A stretch of 64,000 bases of DNA from positions 125,467,232-125,531,231 of the forward strand of contig NC_061116.1 of NCBI RefSeq assembly GCF_002878395.1, given 5' to 3'. Below the pieces are notes generated by a model. The model ran no database searches. It was given only the letters and a program-made list of their open reading frames with translations, and was not told where the DNA came from. Source of the stretch: Capsicum annuum. Its lineage: Eukaryota > Streptophyta > Magnoliopsida > Solanales > Solanaceae. The translations under genes and the position numbers were made by a program. This document shows, piece after piece, positions 22,760 through 34,998 of this stretch (within the stretch, counting starts at the first letter, position 1; every line of letters starts with the position of its first letter).

Positions 22760-24070
22760 TTTGGTATCAAATCATGGATTGATCTTGTTCCTAAAATATC
22801 AATCTTGGGCTTGCTTGTTAGAAACAAAAAATTGTTTAGAAGCTGAAAATTTCAGAAAAATTGCAATCTGTCCCTTGAACAGTCTTGGCCGAAATTGTGT
22901 TCTTGGCCGAGATTTGTTCTTGTCTAAATGTAGGAGTCTTTTACCTGTCTTGTATGTTTGTAGTGTTAGTTTTTTTCCTCACTAATACTTTGAGTCTAGA
23001 TCTAAACTTGAGCTTGAACTTGTTGAAAGTTGTTGTTGTGAACATAAGCTTGGCCCATTGTTGTTGACCATTATTGTGGTGGACTGTTTTGGCCGTGTGG
23101 TTTCTCCTTGATGTTCTAAACTTGACCATGTGATATTGTTGTTACTTGGTGGCTTGAGAACCATTTTGTTGAAGTTGTAGTTGTCTTGACCAAATGTTGG
23201 AGATATTGTTAATATGGATTGGAGTTGGCCGTTGGAATTGTTGTTGTTCTTGAAGATTGTTGTTATTGTTCTTGGTGTGGTTGTTGTTGTTCTTGAAGTT
23301 CTTCAACTTCCTTCATATATTGTTAGATCATAAAGTGAATGTTAAATCCTAAAAGGTGAAGGAAAAAGGTGTATGTACTTCTTAGTCTTGAAAGACCCCC
23401 AACCACCAAAAGACTTTATATCACTTCTCAACCACTTTTCCATGATTTAAGGACCCATGTTTTAAGGAGAAGTACAAGAAAAAAAGCAGGTTTTGATAAC
23501 TTGAATTTGAAAAGGCTCCAATACTTGTTTGAATTTCCCTTCTTAAAAAAAATTCCACCAATTCCTAAATTGTAAATTGACCAAGACTTGAAATTGGACA
23601 ACAAAAAAAAATTGTTAGAAACTGTAACCAATTACGCGCTGCCACATCATCCTTGTTACTGTTCATGCAACAATTTTGGCTCAAATTTTAGATTTCTTAG
23701 TTTCATTTTATTGTCTCTTAGTTCGTTTGTTGGTTCGAACACTAATTGACAGCCTAGTAATCTCCTACTAGCTTGTAAGTTAGTTTTGTGTCCGTTTGTT
23801 CGTGTTTACGTTTGTTGTGTAGTTTTATCTTTTTGAATTCGTTGTTAGTTCTTGACTCAAATCCTATAAGATTTCGTTTGAATTTCAAACAAAAATCTAT
23901 TTCGGAACAAGAGTAGACTCGACACTCGATCACTCATAAAGTACAAGCCAGCTTTCAACACTTGTGAAACCAAGTGTGAGGTAAAACTGATAGTGAGAGT
24001 GTGGTGAGGCATTTTTGATCTAACAAGTTTGTTTGTTTTCTTTGTTTGTTGTGTCTTTTTGTTAGGTACA

Positions 24071-24570
24071 ATGGCTGCCAATAATTTCAATGCCACATGT
24101 GATCGTATCAATGACAATATTGAAGATATGAAACGGCACATTGAAACTATACTCCAATTGCTGCCCAACTTGTGATTAAAACTTGCCCACCACTTGAGGA
24201 TATGTGTGATGTGATTAATGAATCTCAAGTGAGTGAAGGATTTAAAGATGTTGGCCAAGGAAAAAGGAGTGAACCGATGAGCCTATGTTGTTGTAAAGAT
24301 GCTAATGTTTGTTTGGCTTATAGGGTTAATCACGTGCTTGACATATCTTTGAAACTTGATAATGATTCCTTAGAGAGTGAAAGTTCAAAATCTATCCGCG
24401 GGTTTGATCATTCACTCTTTAGGCACAATTTCTTGTTTGAAGATAGTTTATTTACTCCTAATGAACCTTGTGGTTCAAGTGATGTTGACGACATGGCTTG
24501 TATTAGATGCTATAGCCTATATGCTAACCCACTATGGTGTGACAACATTCCTCCTAAAGATGGAAATCTC
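24071..24570 (+). pseudogene. G-type ORF, truncated copy
   Basis: ATG at 24071 (MAANNFNATCDRIN, then NIEDMKRHIE). The first frame stops at TGA 24173. A deletion removes the stretch that follows LLP in the G copy, and the reading resumes at 24172 in another frame with KTCPPLEDMCDVINESQVS, MSLCCCKDANVCLA and CYSLYANPLWCDNIPP. It is cut at the microhomology junction. Function is unknown. This shared C-terminal module is also in A2, F and G. Confidence 0.6.
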
Positions 24571-24658
24571 CTTCTAGTGTGTTGATTTTCCCTTTGTTAC
24601 TTGCTGATTTTTGCATTCTTGTTTCAATTTCGTGTGTTCATAGCCATTTAGGTTATCA
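24571..24658 (+). repeat. tail of D2 5' LTR
   Basis: Matches 36630-36718 (TAGTGTGTTGATTTTCCCT to TAGCCATTTAGG-TATCA). The first roughly 600 bp of this LTR are gone, replaced by the G-type ORF. Confidence 0.8.
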
Positions 24659-24694
24659 TTTGGTATCAAATCCTTGTTTAGGGTTATTCCTATA

Positions 24695-25392
24695 TGATAC
24701 AAGAAAAACAAGCGGAACACAAAACACACTCCAAACAGTCCACACATCACAAGATCCTAGGACCTATTGGAGACCAACTCTTGGATTCAACAAATACAAC
24801 AAGAATACAAGATACAACAGTGTATTTTAACACCCAAACAGCTACAAAAACGTGATGAACAAGATGACAACAGAACAACCAGATTTGGATTCTGCAATAA
24901 TAAGATACAAAAAGGATAGTAACCTGACATACAATATTCACAAATCTAAGAACCCTAACAATGAGAAAGGACTCTAAGTCAAATGAATAGAAACATCAAG
25001 TTCTTACTCGGACCAAGAGGGACTCATGAACCTCAAGACCTAAGTTTCCAAGCAAACAAACAACAAAAGTGATTCCACCCTCTTGTTGTTACCCAGTTCC
25101 AAGTTTTAGATTTGCCTCAAGGAAAGAGGACTTTGTCTTTCTATGTTATACAATATTCATATTCATCAAAAAACTAAGACTAAAACCCTAAGAGGTTCTA
25201 TTTATAGTGTATTAAAAGATAGAATGTAAAATGTCCAAAATGGCCCTTCAAGAATAGGCTGCCCCTTTAGTGTTTGTAGTGGGTTGTTTTTAGTGTGTAT
25301 TTGGGCCCTTAATTACGCTTCTCTTGTACACACACTTGGACGACTTCAATACACACCCACAAGAGTCCATCTACGTGATCACACTCGTATCA
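24695..25392 (-). repeat. 3' LTR of G
   Basis: 698 bp, TGATACAAG to CGTATCA. A minus-strand TATA box CTATTTATA lies near 25197-25205. Confidence 0.85.
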
Positions 25393-25761
25393 TCCTCCCC
25401 TTCTTGAAAAGAATTCGACCTCAAATCCGTACCTTGCAAAATAAAAAAAGAAGACAAACAAGCACACATCCTCATGGCATGAGGGTTAGGATTAGTGGAA
25501 CAAACTTGAAGTACATCCATGGATCCTTTGTGTTGGACTTAAAAAACTTAGTACAAATGGCACAAAGGAAGTGGTCACCATTAACAAAAAGAGATAACGA
25601 AGAACCTTGTCTTCCTTCATTAGCACCCACAACCAAACATTGCTTGTCGTCTTGACCAAGCATTAAGTGGGGAGTGTAGAGATTTCCACATTCCAAGAGG
25701 GTGCCGGGATCAAATGGAAAAATTAGCCAAGGGCCTAAGCCGATGCTATCCCTTTCTTCCC

Positions 25762-26520
25762 CTAGAATGTCACTCCCACATTTACACACAAAAACATTTT
25801 AGCATCACTAACTTGAGAATATTTTAGCTCAAGTAGTGAACTACATTTAAGAGTAAATTGATCATCATGCACACCAAGATTACTACCAAGAGTAATCATT
25901 TTCGAGACTACACATTCCTTGCCCATAAGAGTACTCTCATCTTCCAAGAAGTGATTTCCATCTTGAGGAGGAATGTTGTCACACCATAGTGGGTTAGCAT
26001 ATAGGCTATAGCTTCCAATACAAGTCGTGCCGTCAACATCACTTGCACCATTAGGTACATTAGGAGTAAATGAACTATCTTCAAACAAGACATTGTGCCT
26101 AAAGAGTGAATGATCTAAGCCGTGGACAGATTTGGAACTTTCACTCTCTAAGAAATCATTATCAAGTTTCAAAGATATGTCAAGCACATGATTAACCCTA
26201 TGAGCCAAACAAACATTAGAATCTTTACAACAGCATAGGCTCATAGGTTCACTCCTTTTTCCTTGGCCAACATCTTGAAATCCATCACTCACTTGAGATT
26301 CATTAATCACATCACACATATCCTTAAGTGGTGGGCAAGTTTTACTCACAAATTGGGCAACAACTTCCTCTGGGAAGCTCTCAACGCAAGGTACTTGGAC
26401 AATTGGATTTTGTGGGTAGAGTCTGGGTAGCAATTGGCGTATAATTTCAATGTGCCGTTTCATATCTTCAATATTATCATTGATACAATCACATGTGGCA
26501 TTGACATTATGGGCAGCCAT
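25762..26520 (-). CDS. G-type ORF, 252 aa, intact
   Basis: I chose ATG 26518-26520 (MAAHNVNATCDCIN) because the same start is used in the + strand copy at 24071. An upstream in-frame ATG at 26586 would add 22 residues with a hydrophobic run (FVFFVCCVFLL). The N-terminus has a helical stretch NIEDMKRHIEIIRQLLP. Then come the shared module CPPLKDMCDVINESQVS, a Cys cluster MSLCCCKDSNVC, LDHSLFRHNVLFED, SYSLYANPLWCDNIPP and ECVV, ending with SSLLELKYSQVSD. No known catalytic motif is visible and I do not recognise the family. It is one of two long TGATAC-group ORFs without an internal stop, which makes it the best reference copy. Confidence 0.5.
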   Translation of the reverse strand: MAAHNVNATCDCINDNIEDMKRHIEIIRQLLPRLYPQNPIVQVPCVESFPEEVVAQFVSKTCPPLKDMCDVINESQVSDGFQDVGQGKRSEPMSLCCCKDSNVCLAHRVNHVLDISLKLDNDFLESESSKSVHGLDHSLFRHNVLFEDSSFTPNVPNGASDVDGTTCIGSYSLYANPLWCDNIPPQDGNHFLEDESTLMGKECVVSKMITLGSNLGVHDDQFTLKCSSLLELKYSQVSDAKMFLCVNVGVTF

Positions 26521-27863
26521 TGTACCTAACAAAAAGACACAACAAACAAAGAAAACAAACTTGTTAGATAAAAAATGCCTCACCACACTCTCACTCTTGG
26601 TTTTACCTCACACTTGGTTTCACAAATGTTGAAATCCGGCTTGTACTTCGTGAGTAGTTGAGAGTCGAGTCTACTCTTGCCCGGAATAGATTTTCGTTTG
26701 AGTTGACTCAAAAAAAATTTGTTTATAGACTTGAACCAACAAGATACAATGAATTCACAAAAGAGAAAAGCACACAAAGAACGTTAACACGAACAAACGG
26801 ACACAAAACTAATTTACAATCTAGTAGGAGTTTACTAGCTTGTCAATTAGCGTTCGGACCAATCAAAAAAACTACGAAACAATAAAAAGAAACTAAGAAA
26901 ATCTCAAATTTGAGCCAAAATTGTTACATGAACAGTAAAAAATGATGATGTGGCAGTCACGTATTGGTTGCGGTTTCTAACAATTTTAAGTTCACAATTT
27001 GGACTTTGGTGGAAATTGTTCAATGGAGGGAAATACAAACTAGTCTTTGGAGCTCCTTTTTCAATTCAAATTTCAAGACTTAAAAGTCTTTGACTAGACT
27101 TGTACTTCTCCTTAAAACATAGACCCTTGTTTTATGTAAAAAGTTGAGATGTGATGTAAAGTCTTTTTGGTGGTTGGGGGTCTTTCAAGATTCAATAAAT
27201 ACTACACCTTGTCTTTCACCTTTTTAAGATCTAAGTTTACTTTAATATTAACAAGGTGATGAATATGGTGAAGAACTTCAAGAACACAACAACCACAACA
27301 AGAACAACCAACAACAATCAAGAAAAAAAAACAAGTCCACCAAAACAAGGTCAATAATCTCACGGCTAAGACCACAAGGATAGCAACAACAATCGATTAA
27401 GTCCCCTTTGTGTTGTGTTTTTTATTTTACAAAAGGTGGGTGTGATGAATAACAAGAATACAACAACAACCTTTCAAGATCTACAACACCACCACAACAC
27501 AAGGCCTTCAAATCGGTCAAGGCTAGAACAAAAACAATATCCAATCGGCCACACTTTGTTCACAACAACAATATTAACAATTCAAGCTCAAGTTTGGATT
27601 GGCTCAAAGTGTTAGTGAGGAAAAAAACTAACAGTACAAACACACAAGACAAGTAAAATACTCCTAGACCTAGACTCAAGAACAAATCTCGGCCAAGAAC
27701 ACCACAAGAACACAATTTCGGCCAAGACAACAACAATAGACAGATTGCAATTTTTTTTCTGAAATTTTCAGCTGTTCAACAACTTTTTTTTTTTTAATTT
27801 TCTAACAAGGAAGTCCAAGATTGATATTTTAGGAACAAGATCAAGCCATGCTTTGATACCAAA

Positions 27864-27918
27864 TGATACAAGAAAAATAAGCGGAACACAAAACACACTC
27901 CAAACAGTCCTGGTATCA
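27864..27918 (-). repeat. 5' LTR remnant of G (55 bp)
   Basis: It keeps TGATACAAG-AAAATAAGCGG and ACACACTCCAAACAGTCC, then jumps to the terminal GGTATCA. About 640 bp present in the 3' LTR are missing. Both terminal motifs and the target duplication survive, so this was an internal deletion. Confidence 0.75.
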
Positions 27919-28623
27919 CTGTAACCCTAAGTCTTGGATCTAAGAAAATCTCCACAAAAAAAGAGTTTAGAGTCAAGAAAATCAAAAAAGAAATAGGTGT
28001 TTCACGTTTTTGTGTTTTGACTAAATTTTAGATCTTAGATCTACATGTTTTTGTGTTGTTTTGTTGGTTTCAAGTGCTAGATTCTTGTTCCCTAGCACCT
28101 AAGGAGTCTAGATCTACTTTTAGAGTGAAGTTTGGTTGATTTTGAGCTAGATCCACCATTGTTGTGGCTTATTTGAAGCTTTTTGGGAGCGGGTGATGTT
28201 TTTGGTTGGTATTGGTGACTTGATTTATGGCTTATTTTTGGTTGGTTGAAGTTGTTTTGGGCTAAGGAACCTAGATCTTCAAAAAAATTCAGGTTTGGAG
28301 TTCATTTGCTAGGTGGTCAAACTTGGTCAACGCTTGATATTCATCTTGTTCATCCATGATCTTCATAACTTAGAGAAGAAGGATATTCAAAGTTCTTGTT
28401 TGATCCAAAAAAAAGGAAGAAAGAGAGTGAAAAAGTTTTGTCCAAAAGCATATTCAAAGAATATTCCATTCTTCCAAAATAAGGAGGGTACAAGGGGACA
28501 ACAAAGTACAATTGCAAGTACAAAGGGGGGACCAATTCATTTCTCATCCATTCAGCTTGAAAAGGCTTCAAACTTGAAATTTTTCCCTCCAAAACTGAAT
28601 TATCTTTCTTCCTAAGTGGTGTT

Positions 28624-29434
28624 TGATACGGTAAAAATGGTCATCTTATCTTTTGATGATATCTTTGGAGGCCAACATATAGAGGCTCAAGACTTGGTCA
28701 CCTCGAGAATACAAGAACATGCATGGAGGACCTGTTTTGAGTACAACTTAAAGCAATTTTGCATGTGGAAGATTGCTTGGAGCATTTATTGAGGACTCAC
28801 GGTTTTGGACCTTAATTAAGGGCATTTTAGACATTACACATGGTGTATTTACACATCATGGCCACAACTATCATTAAGGGTAAAGTGGTCTTTTTGTCTT
28901 CTTTTGTAATACACTATAAATAGGTCATTTTAGCTTATTTCTTGGCAGATTTTGAATGATGAAGAATTGAAAGACATATTTTCTCTCTTTTGAGAGTGTA
29001 ACACCCTTAGTTATAGGGCTTGGAAAAGCCATCCTTAGCATAGGGCTTGGAAAAACCAATATTGATCTTTGCTTGGAAACGGTAGATCTTGAGGTGAGTT
29101 CATTCCCTTAGTAGTCACCGTAAGAGTGTTGTTTTGATTGTTATATTCATTAGGGGTTAGTGTTGAAATACACTTGGTTCTTAATCTTGTAATAATCTTG
29201 GTCTCACTATCTACTTTATTTTCTATGCAATTTCCCTTGTGTTTGTGTTGAATCCATGACCTATTTCCTCTTGTGTCATTGTTACTGTTTTGGTGTTAAA
29301 ATACACCTTGTATCTTGTAATCCTTGTGTTGTTATTGTTGGCCGAAAGTTACTCGCAAAGGGGTCCTCGGGTTCTAGTTGATTTGTGGACTGTTTTGAGT
29401 AGTTTTTGAACCTTCTCTTGTCTTTTCTGTATCA
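28624..29434 (+). repeat. 5' LTR of A2
   Basis: TGATACGG to TGTATCA. It contains TCATTAAGGGTAAAGTGG, then the TATA box TATAAATAG at 28915-28923, and ends in a GTT-rich region. It is nearly the same as the 3' LTR; visible differences are a few substitutions and short indels. Confidence 0.9.
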
Positions 29435-30645
29435 TTTGGTATTATAGACTTCGTTGATTTTGTTCTAACAAGATCAATCTTGGGCTTGAGACTTGAAAAC
29501 TACAAAAAAAAATTGAATACAGAAATTTCCAGAAAATAGCAATCTGTTCGTATTTGTGTTCCAATTATGTTCTTGTTGTGTCTTGGCCGAGATTTGTTTG
29601 TTGTATGTCAAGATCTAGTAGTGTTCTTGTTTGTTTTGTTGTTTCTAGTGTTAGTTTTCTTGTCCACTAACACTTTGAGTCTAGATCTAAACTTGAGCTT
29701 GAACTTGTTGAAAGTTGTTGTTGTGAACAAGCTTGGCCAATTGTTATTGTTCTTGTTGTTATGGATTTGAAGTTGGCCGTGTTGATGTTGTTGTTATAGC
29801 TTGACCGAAGGTGACCTTGTAGTTGGGTGTTGGACTTGTTGTCATTCTTGAAACATTGTTGTTGTGTTCTTGTTGTTCTTCACCCTTTCATCTTTTGTTA
29901 ACACAAGAAAAGTGAACTTTAAATCTACAAAAGGTGAAAGAAAAGTTGTAGTAGTTGTTGGTGAAAGGACTAGTTCACATCACTCATAGACTTGACATCA
30001 ACTTTTTCAACCATTTTTCCATATTTCAAGGAGCCTTGATTTGTAGAACTAGCACAAGTCAAATCTCACCTTTTGAGTTGAATTTGAAAGGAGTTACAAG
30101 ACTTGTTCTTTCCCTCCAAATACTAATTGTCTTCCATTCCAAAATTATAAGGAATAAAAATTTCAATAATGGTGATTAAAACTTGATAAAACTGAACCAA
30201 TACATGGCTGCCACATCATCACTACTACTGTTCACACAATATTTTCGAGCTCAAAATTTTAGATTCTTAGTTTCATCTTATTGTTTCATTAGTTTCATGT
30301 CTTGATTATAGAATTAATTAACAACTAGTAATCACCTACTTAGTTGTAGATTAATTATTGAATCCGTTTCTTCATGTCTTCGTTATTTGTGCTTTTCTCA
30401 TTTTTAACTCGTAGTAACTTCTTTGTTTCAAGTTTGTAAGTAAATTTTATTGTTGTGTTTTGAGTCGATCAAACAAAAATCTATTCCGGCCGCCAAGTAG
30501 AATTGACATCCTATTGACTACCGGAGTATAAGAAACTTTCAATATTCACCGCTTCAATTGTGAGAATCACAAAGGTTAGTGAGAAGCTTTTACTACTAAT
30601 GTTTTTTGTTCATTTTGTAGGTTCAAAAGGTGATATAAGAGGAAT

Positions 30646-32860
30646 ATTTCTTCGATAGTCGGAGATTATTGTGACTACAATATGGGAGACTATGGTTGTA
30701 GTGAGGGGTTTTATGACTATGAAGTTGAGGGAGATTGCGGAGGCTATGAAAATAGCCATGATCAAAACATGGGAAGATTTGAAGTTACTGTTTTGAGGGA
30801 GAAAATGAGGTGAATAAAGTTCCTAGTGCTTATGGTGACTTAGGAGATGATGTAGGAGCTCGTGATGGATCTTATGATGAAGTTGGGACATGTGAGGAGT
30901 CTCACCCTCCCCACTCCGAACCTAGATTCGGTGTCAGGTATAACCCTTTCATTCGCAAACGTTATGAGAGCTATGATGAGAGTACACGTGAGGAGTGTGA
31001 AGATTCATATTCTCCACCTTGTAGTACTTCTTATCAAGGTCGATATAGTGTGAATGTTATACTAGCTATAGTGTAGGTTGTCCAATGAGAAGAAGAGGGT
31101 ATGCATCTCCAAAACCGAGGGGTACTCATGTGCTTTATAATGTTGATCCAAGAAGGAGTGTACACTCCGAAAAGGGGACCATTTGTGGGATACTGGGCTG
31201 CCTCGTTGTGTTAAATGATAGGTACTATAGAAACTACATTGTTCGATCCATGGTTGATTACTTGGGGTTGTTTTGCAATCCTTTACCTATTCCATACTTC
31301 TTGGACAGTTTTAAGGTTACCGAGAGGGTAAAAGTTGTCTTCTCCCAATTTAATTACCATGAAGAGGTGTGGTGTGATGTTTTTCCCATAACCTATGGTC
31401 ATGTGAGCTTTGGCGCCAATTGGTTTGCACAACATAAAGTTCCAAATATGCAAAATTGGCCTAATATTGTAAGAGACTGATGGGGAAATTGCCTTGAGAC
31501 GTACATTCTGCCCGGGCCGCAAAAAGAAGTTCCTAGCTACTACAATTCGAATTATTATGAGAGACAAAAGATTGAGAGGAGTAAGGGAGTGAAAGGTGGT
31601 AATCCGAGAGTGGAAAAAGAAGAGGTTGTGTTGAGCGAAGTGAAGGGATTACCACCAAACCGTGCTAACTTTGGTTGTCCTTCTATTTCTATGGACATTA
31701 AAGGCAACCAATGTCAAAAGGAAGTTGCTGCCCAAGCTTATGGAGGACCTTCACCTCACGACAAGAAAGAGTCTACTCAAGATCTTCAAGGTAAAATAGC
31801 TAACTCTTACACTTTAATGCATGTGAATGATAATTGTATGGCTAGTAATCCATTGAGTGTGAGTAGTAGCTTACTTATTTATGAGTCTAATGATTCCTTG
31901 CCTCTTGTTGATGATGTACATATTGTGAGTGTGGATACACTAGTTGATCCTATTGATGACGAAATTGACTCCTCTTGTGAGATCAATTTATGTACACCTA
32001 GTGTTGAAGCCTATATGTTGAATTGAAGTACATCGTCTTGTGTAATGGGTGTTGATCAACTTGTTTGTGAAAACTGTCCACCACTTGAGTATGTGTGTGA
32101 TGTGCTTAATAGGACTCAAGTGAGTGAAGTATTTGAAAATGGTGGTCAACAAAGTGAGAATGAACCCGAGAGATCTTCTTGGGGTAATATTGTGTTTGAA
32201 ACATACTTGAAACTTGATATTGATCATTTTAGAGAGTGAGGAAATTGCTTGTTCCAAATCTGTCCGTGAGTTAGATCACACTCTTTTTAGGTATAATGTC
32301 TTGTTTGAAGATGATTTAAACACTCCTGATGAACCTTGTGGTGAAAATGATGGTATAGCTTACCTTGGAAGCTATAGCCTATATGCTAACCCACTATAGT
32401 GTGACAACATTCCTCCTAAAGAGGGAAATCTCTTCTTGGAAGATGAGAGTACTCTTAAGGGTAAGGAATGTGTAGTTGCGGAAGCTACTTCTTCTTCTAC
32501 TTTGGCCAATTTCATTGTTGAGAGTACTCATGGTGATTATTGGGAAACTAGTAGTGAGTACACATATGAGAGCACCTTAGTAGAAGTCAATTGGAGTGAT
32601 ACCTTTCTCTACTCTCTATTTTCTTTGAATGATATGTATATTATTGTAGAGAGTATGTCATTTAGTTTGGGTGTAGAGCATGGGAAAGGGAAGTGTTGTC
32701 GAGACCCGTGTCTGGCCACTTTTCCCATTTGACCCGGTGCCAAATTTAGAAATGGTGATGTTGGTGCACCAAACTTGTTGCTTGGTCTACATGACAAGCA
32801 AAGTGTCACTCTTGATGTATCCTATAACCAAATCCTTTGTACATCTTTTATTGAGTTTTA
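30646..32860 (+). pseudogene. A-type ORF, longest copy (A2)
   Basis: The start codon of A1 is ATT here (30646). The acidic region (MGDYGCSEGFYDYEVEGDC) shifts near 30800 into the 30810-31076 frame (GVRYNPFIRKRYESYDEST). The 31085 frame then has MRRRGYASP, GCLVVLNDRYYRNYIV, VDYLGL, FKVTERVKVVFS and WCDVFPITYGHVSFG, the retropepsin-like part with Asn at the active-site position (31214-31216). A TGA at 31478 replaces CGA. The frame continues with VSVDTLVDPIDDEIDSSCEI, a TGA at 32024, and NCPPLEYVCDVLN, then shifts near 32210. The last frame has SYSLYANPL, a TAG at 32397 and SDTFLYSLFSLNDMYIIVES. In all this is about 700 codons of an unrecognised protein. Confidence 0.6.
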
Positions 32861-33036
32861 ATATTCCTTTTAAAGGATTCTTGGTTATATTGCAAATATG
32901 TGCAACCTTGGCATGTTGAGATTATTTGTTATGCTAACTTTAACCCTCATGCCATGAGGGGTTTGTATTTGTTTGTCCTCTCTTCGGTTTTGCAAGTTTT
33001 GGATTCGAGGTCGAATCCTTTTCAAGAAAGGAAGGA

Positions 33037-33842
33037 TGATATGGGACAAATGGTCATCTTATCTTTTGATGACATCTTTGGAGGTGAACATATAGAGGCT
33101 CAAGACTTGGTTACCTCGAGAATACAAGAACATGCATGAAGGACCCATTTTGAGCATAACTTAAAGCAATCTCACGTGTGGAAGATTGCTTGGAGCATTA
33201 AAGATTGAGGACACGGTTTTGGACCTAAATTAAGGGAATTTTAGACATTACACATGGTGTATTTACACACCATGGCCGCACCTATCATTAAGGGAAAAGT
33301 GGTCTTTTTGTCTTCTTTTGTAATACACTATAAATAGGTCATTTTAGCTCATTTCTTGGCAGACTTTGAATGATGAAGAATTGAAAGACATAATTTCTCT
33401 CTTTTGAGAGTGTAACACCCTTAGTTGTAGGGTTTGGAAAAGCCATCCTTAGCATAGGGCTTGGAAAAACCAATATTGATCTTTGCTTGGAAACGGTAGA
33501 TCTTGAGGTGAGTTCATTCCCTTGGTGGTCACCGTAAGAGTGTGGTTTTGATTGTTACATTCATTAGGGGTTAGTGTTGAAATACACTTGGTTCTTAATC
33601 TTGTAATAATCTTGGTCTCACTATCTTTATTTTCTATGCAATTTCCCTTGTGTTTGTGTTGAATCCGTGACTTGTTTCATCTTGTGTCATTGTTGCTGTT
33701 TTGGTGTTAAAATACACCTTGTATCTTATAATCCTTGTGTTGTTATTGTTGGCCGAAAGTTGCTCGCAAAGGTGTCCTCGGGTTCCAGTTGATTTGTGGA
33801 CTGTTTTGAGTAGTTTTTGAGCCTTCTCTCTTTTCTGTATCA
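33037..33842 (+). repeat. 3' LTR of A2
   Basis: TGATATGG to CTGTATCA, with a TATA box TATAAATAG at 33329-33337. Immediately upstream the codons read DSRSNPFQERKDD and overlap the purine tract. Confidence 0.9.
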
Positions 33843-34333
33843 GCGTTGGCCGAAACAAGTTGGGAAATTTTTTTAGAATTTTGAAAAGTGACAACCAATC
33901 ACGTAGTACCACGTCATCACTTGTGCTCAACCGAAATTCGCCTCTAAATTTAGTTTTTCTAGTTTCAATTTTTTTTGGTTCTATCACTAATTAGTAAACT
34001 ATTAAATACCTACTAGGTTGGTAATTAGTCTAGAGTTCATTTATTTTGTGTCTTCGGTTTTTTCTGTGCTTTTCTCATTTTTAAGTTGTAGTATTTTGTT
34101 GGTTCAAGTTCGTGCATCACTTTATTTGAGTCGTTTCAAATGAAGATCAATTTCGAACCAAAGCTTCTTACCTCTCAAGTAACTTACCAAGTATTGCCGA
34201 TTCTCCAACACTTGTGAGGCCAAGTGTGAGGTGAGGTTGAGCTTGAGTGAGTGAGGCTTTTGAACTAAATTGTTTGCTCGTTTTGTAGGTTGTGTTGCTT
34301 GCTATTTTTTTTTGTTCTTTTAGTACATTTTCC

Positions 34334-34998
34334 ATGAAACCCGAAGGTACTACTTCCCAACCTTTGGGAAATGATGCTATTGGAGCCTTGATGGCTCGGT
34401 TTGATGCCTTTGCCCAAGAAATGAAAAATGATAATGATTCCGTGAAAAATGCTATGAGGGGTTAAATGGTGTCCTTGACGGGTGGTGTGATTAGAATGAA
34501 AGTGAGGGTTGATAGATTATATCCACCAAAGCCTCCACAAAATTCAAACCACCAAGTTCCAAATCCACTTTACCAAAGACCTCACACTCCACAAAATTCC
34601 ATGCTACAAATCCAAATACATCACCAAGGTAATCTAATACCTCCTCTCCAAGATCCACTAAACCGAAATCACCCCATACAACTAAGAGAAGAGATGGTGA
34701 TAGAATCCGAGGGTGATGAAGTCGGTTATCAAGATGGAGAGAAGCTTGATGTTCAGGCACAAGAAGAGTGTTAAAAAAAGAAGGAAAAGGAAAGGGAAGT
34801 CGCGGGTAGTAAGGTTGGAAAGGAAAAAAATTTCTTGATTGTGGGTCTTGTCCACAAACAACCTTTGTCACTTCCTAACCCAAAAGCTAGCATTTTGCCT
34901 AGCTTTGATTCTTCTTATGTGCAGGTACTAGATGAAATGATAATCAAGAAGGATCCAAATAGAGTTCCACATGAAAGCATGAGAAATGAACTCTAGGC
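34334..34998 (+). pseudogene. D2 gag-like ORF
   Basis: ATG at 34334 (MKPEGTTSQPLGNDAIGALM). In-frame stops are at 34463 and 34772. The product layout is as in D1: an N-terminal Met/Lys/Asp-rich helix, a Pro-rich segment with several PQNS and HQ motifs, a Lys/Glu tail, then LVHKQPLSLPNP and ASILPSFDSSYVQV, ending with TAG near 34996. In phase for its whole length apart from the stops, so it shows the D-type frame best. Confidence 0.6.

Larger units (their letters stand above)
22021..24570 (+). mobile_element. G-type element on + strand, 3' end deleted
   Basis: The LTR is 22021-22759, the primer site is 22760-22773 (TTTGGTATCAAATC), leader to 24070, and the ORF is 24071-24570. At 24566-24570 the ORF fuses to the tail of a D-type LTR within the shared letters ATCTC. 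The rest of the ORF and the 3' LTR are absent. Positions 22774-24070 hold only GTT- and TTG-rich leader. Confidence 0.7.
24695..27918 (-). mobile_element. TGATAC-group element G (minus), nested in D2
   Basis: The 3' LTR is 24695-25392, the internal part is 25393-27863, and the 5' LTR remnant is 27864-27918. Target duplications CTATA (24690-24694) and CTGTA (27919-27923) differ by one base. The minus-strand primer site is at 27850-27863 (TTTGGTATCAAAGC). The purine tract beside the 3' LTR overlaps codons for LRSNSFQEGEDD. Its ORF is at 25762-26520, and 26521-27849 is leader without a gene. Confidence 0.85.
28624..33842 (+). mobile_element. TGATAC-group element A2, complete with both LTRs
   Basis: 5' LTR 28624-29434 (811 bp), 3' LTR 33037-33842 (806 bp). 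Target duplications GTGTT (28619-28623) and GCGTT (33843-33847) differ at one base, and E at 39184 shows the empty site GTGTTGGCC. The primer site starts at 29435 (TTTGGTATTATAGAC). The purine tract AAGAAAGGAAGGA is at 33024-33036. Positions 29450-30645 are leader. The internal region carries one long broken ORF and no reverse transcriptase or integrase. This is the cleanest example of the subfamily. Confidence 0.9.
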
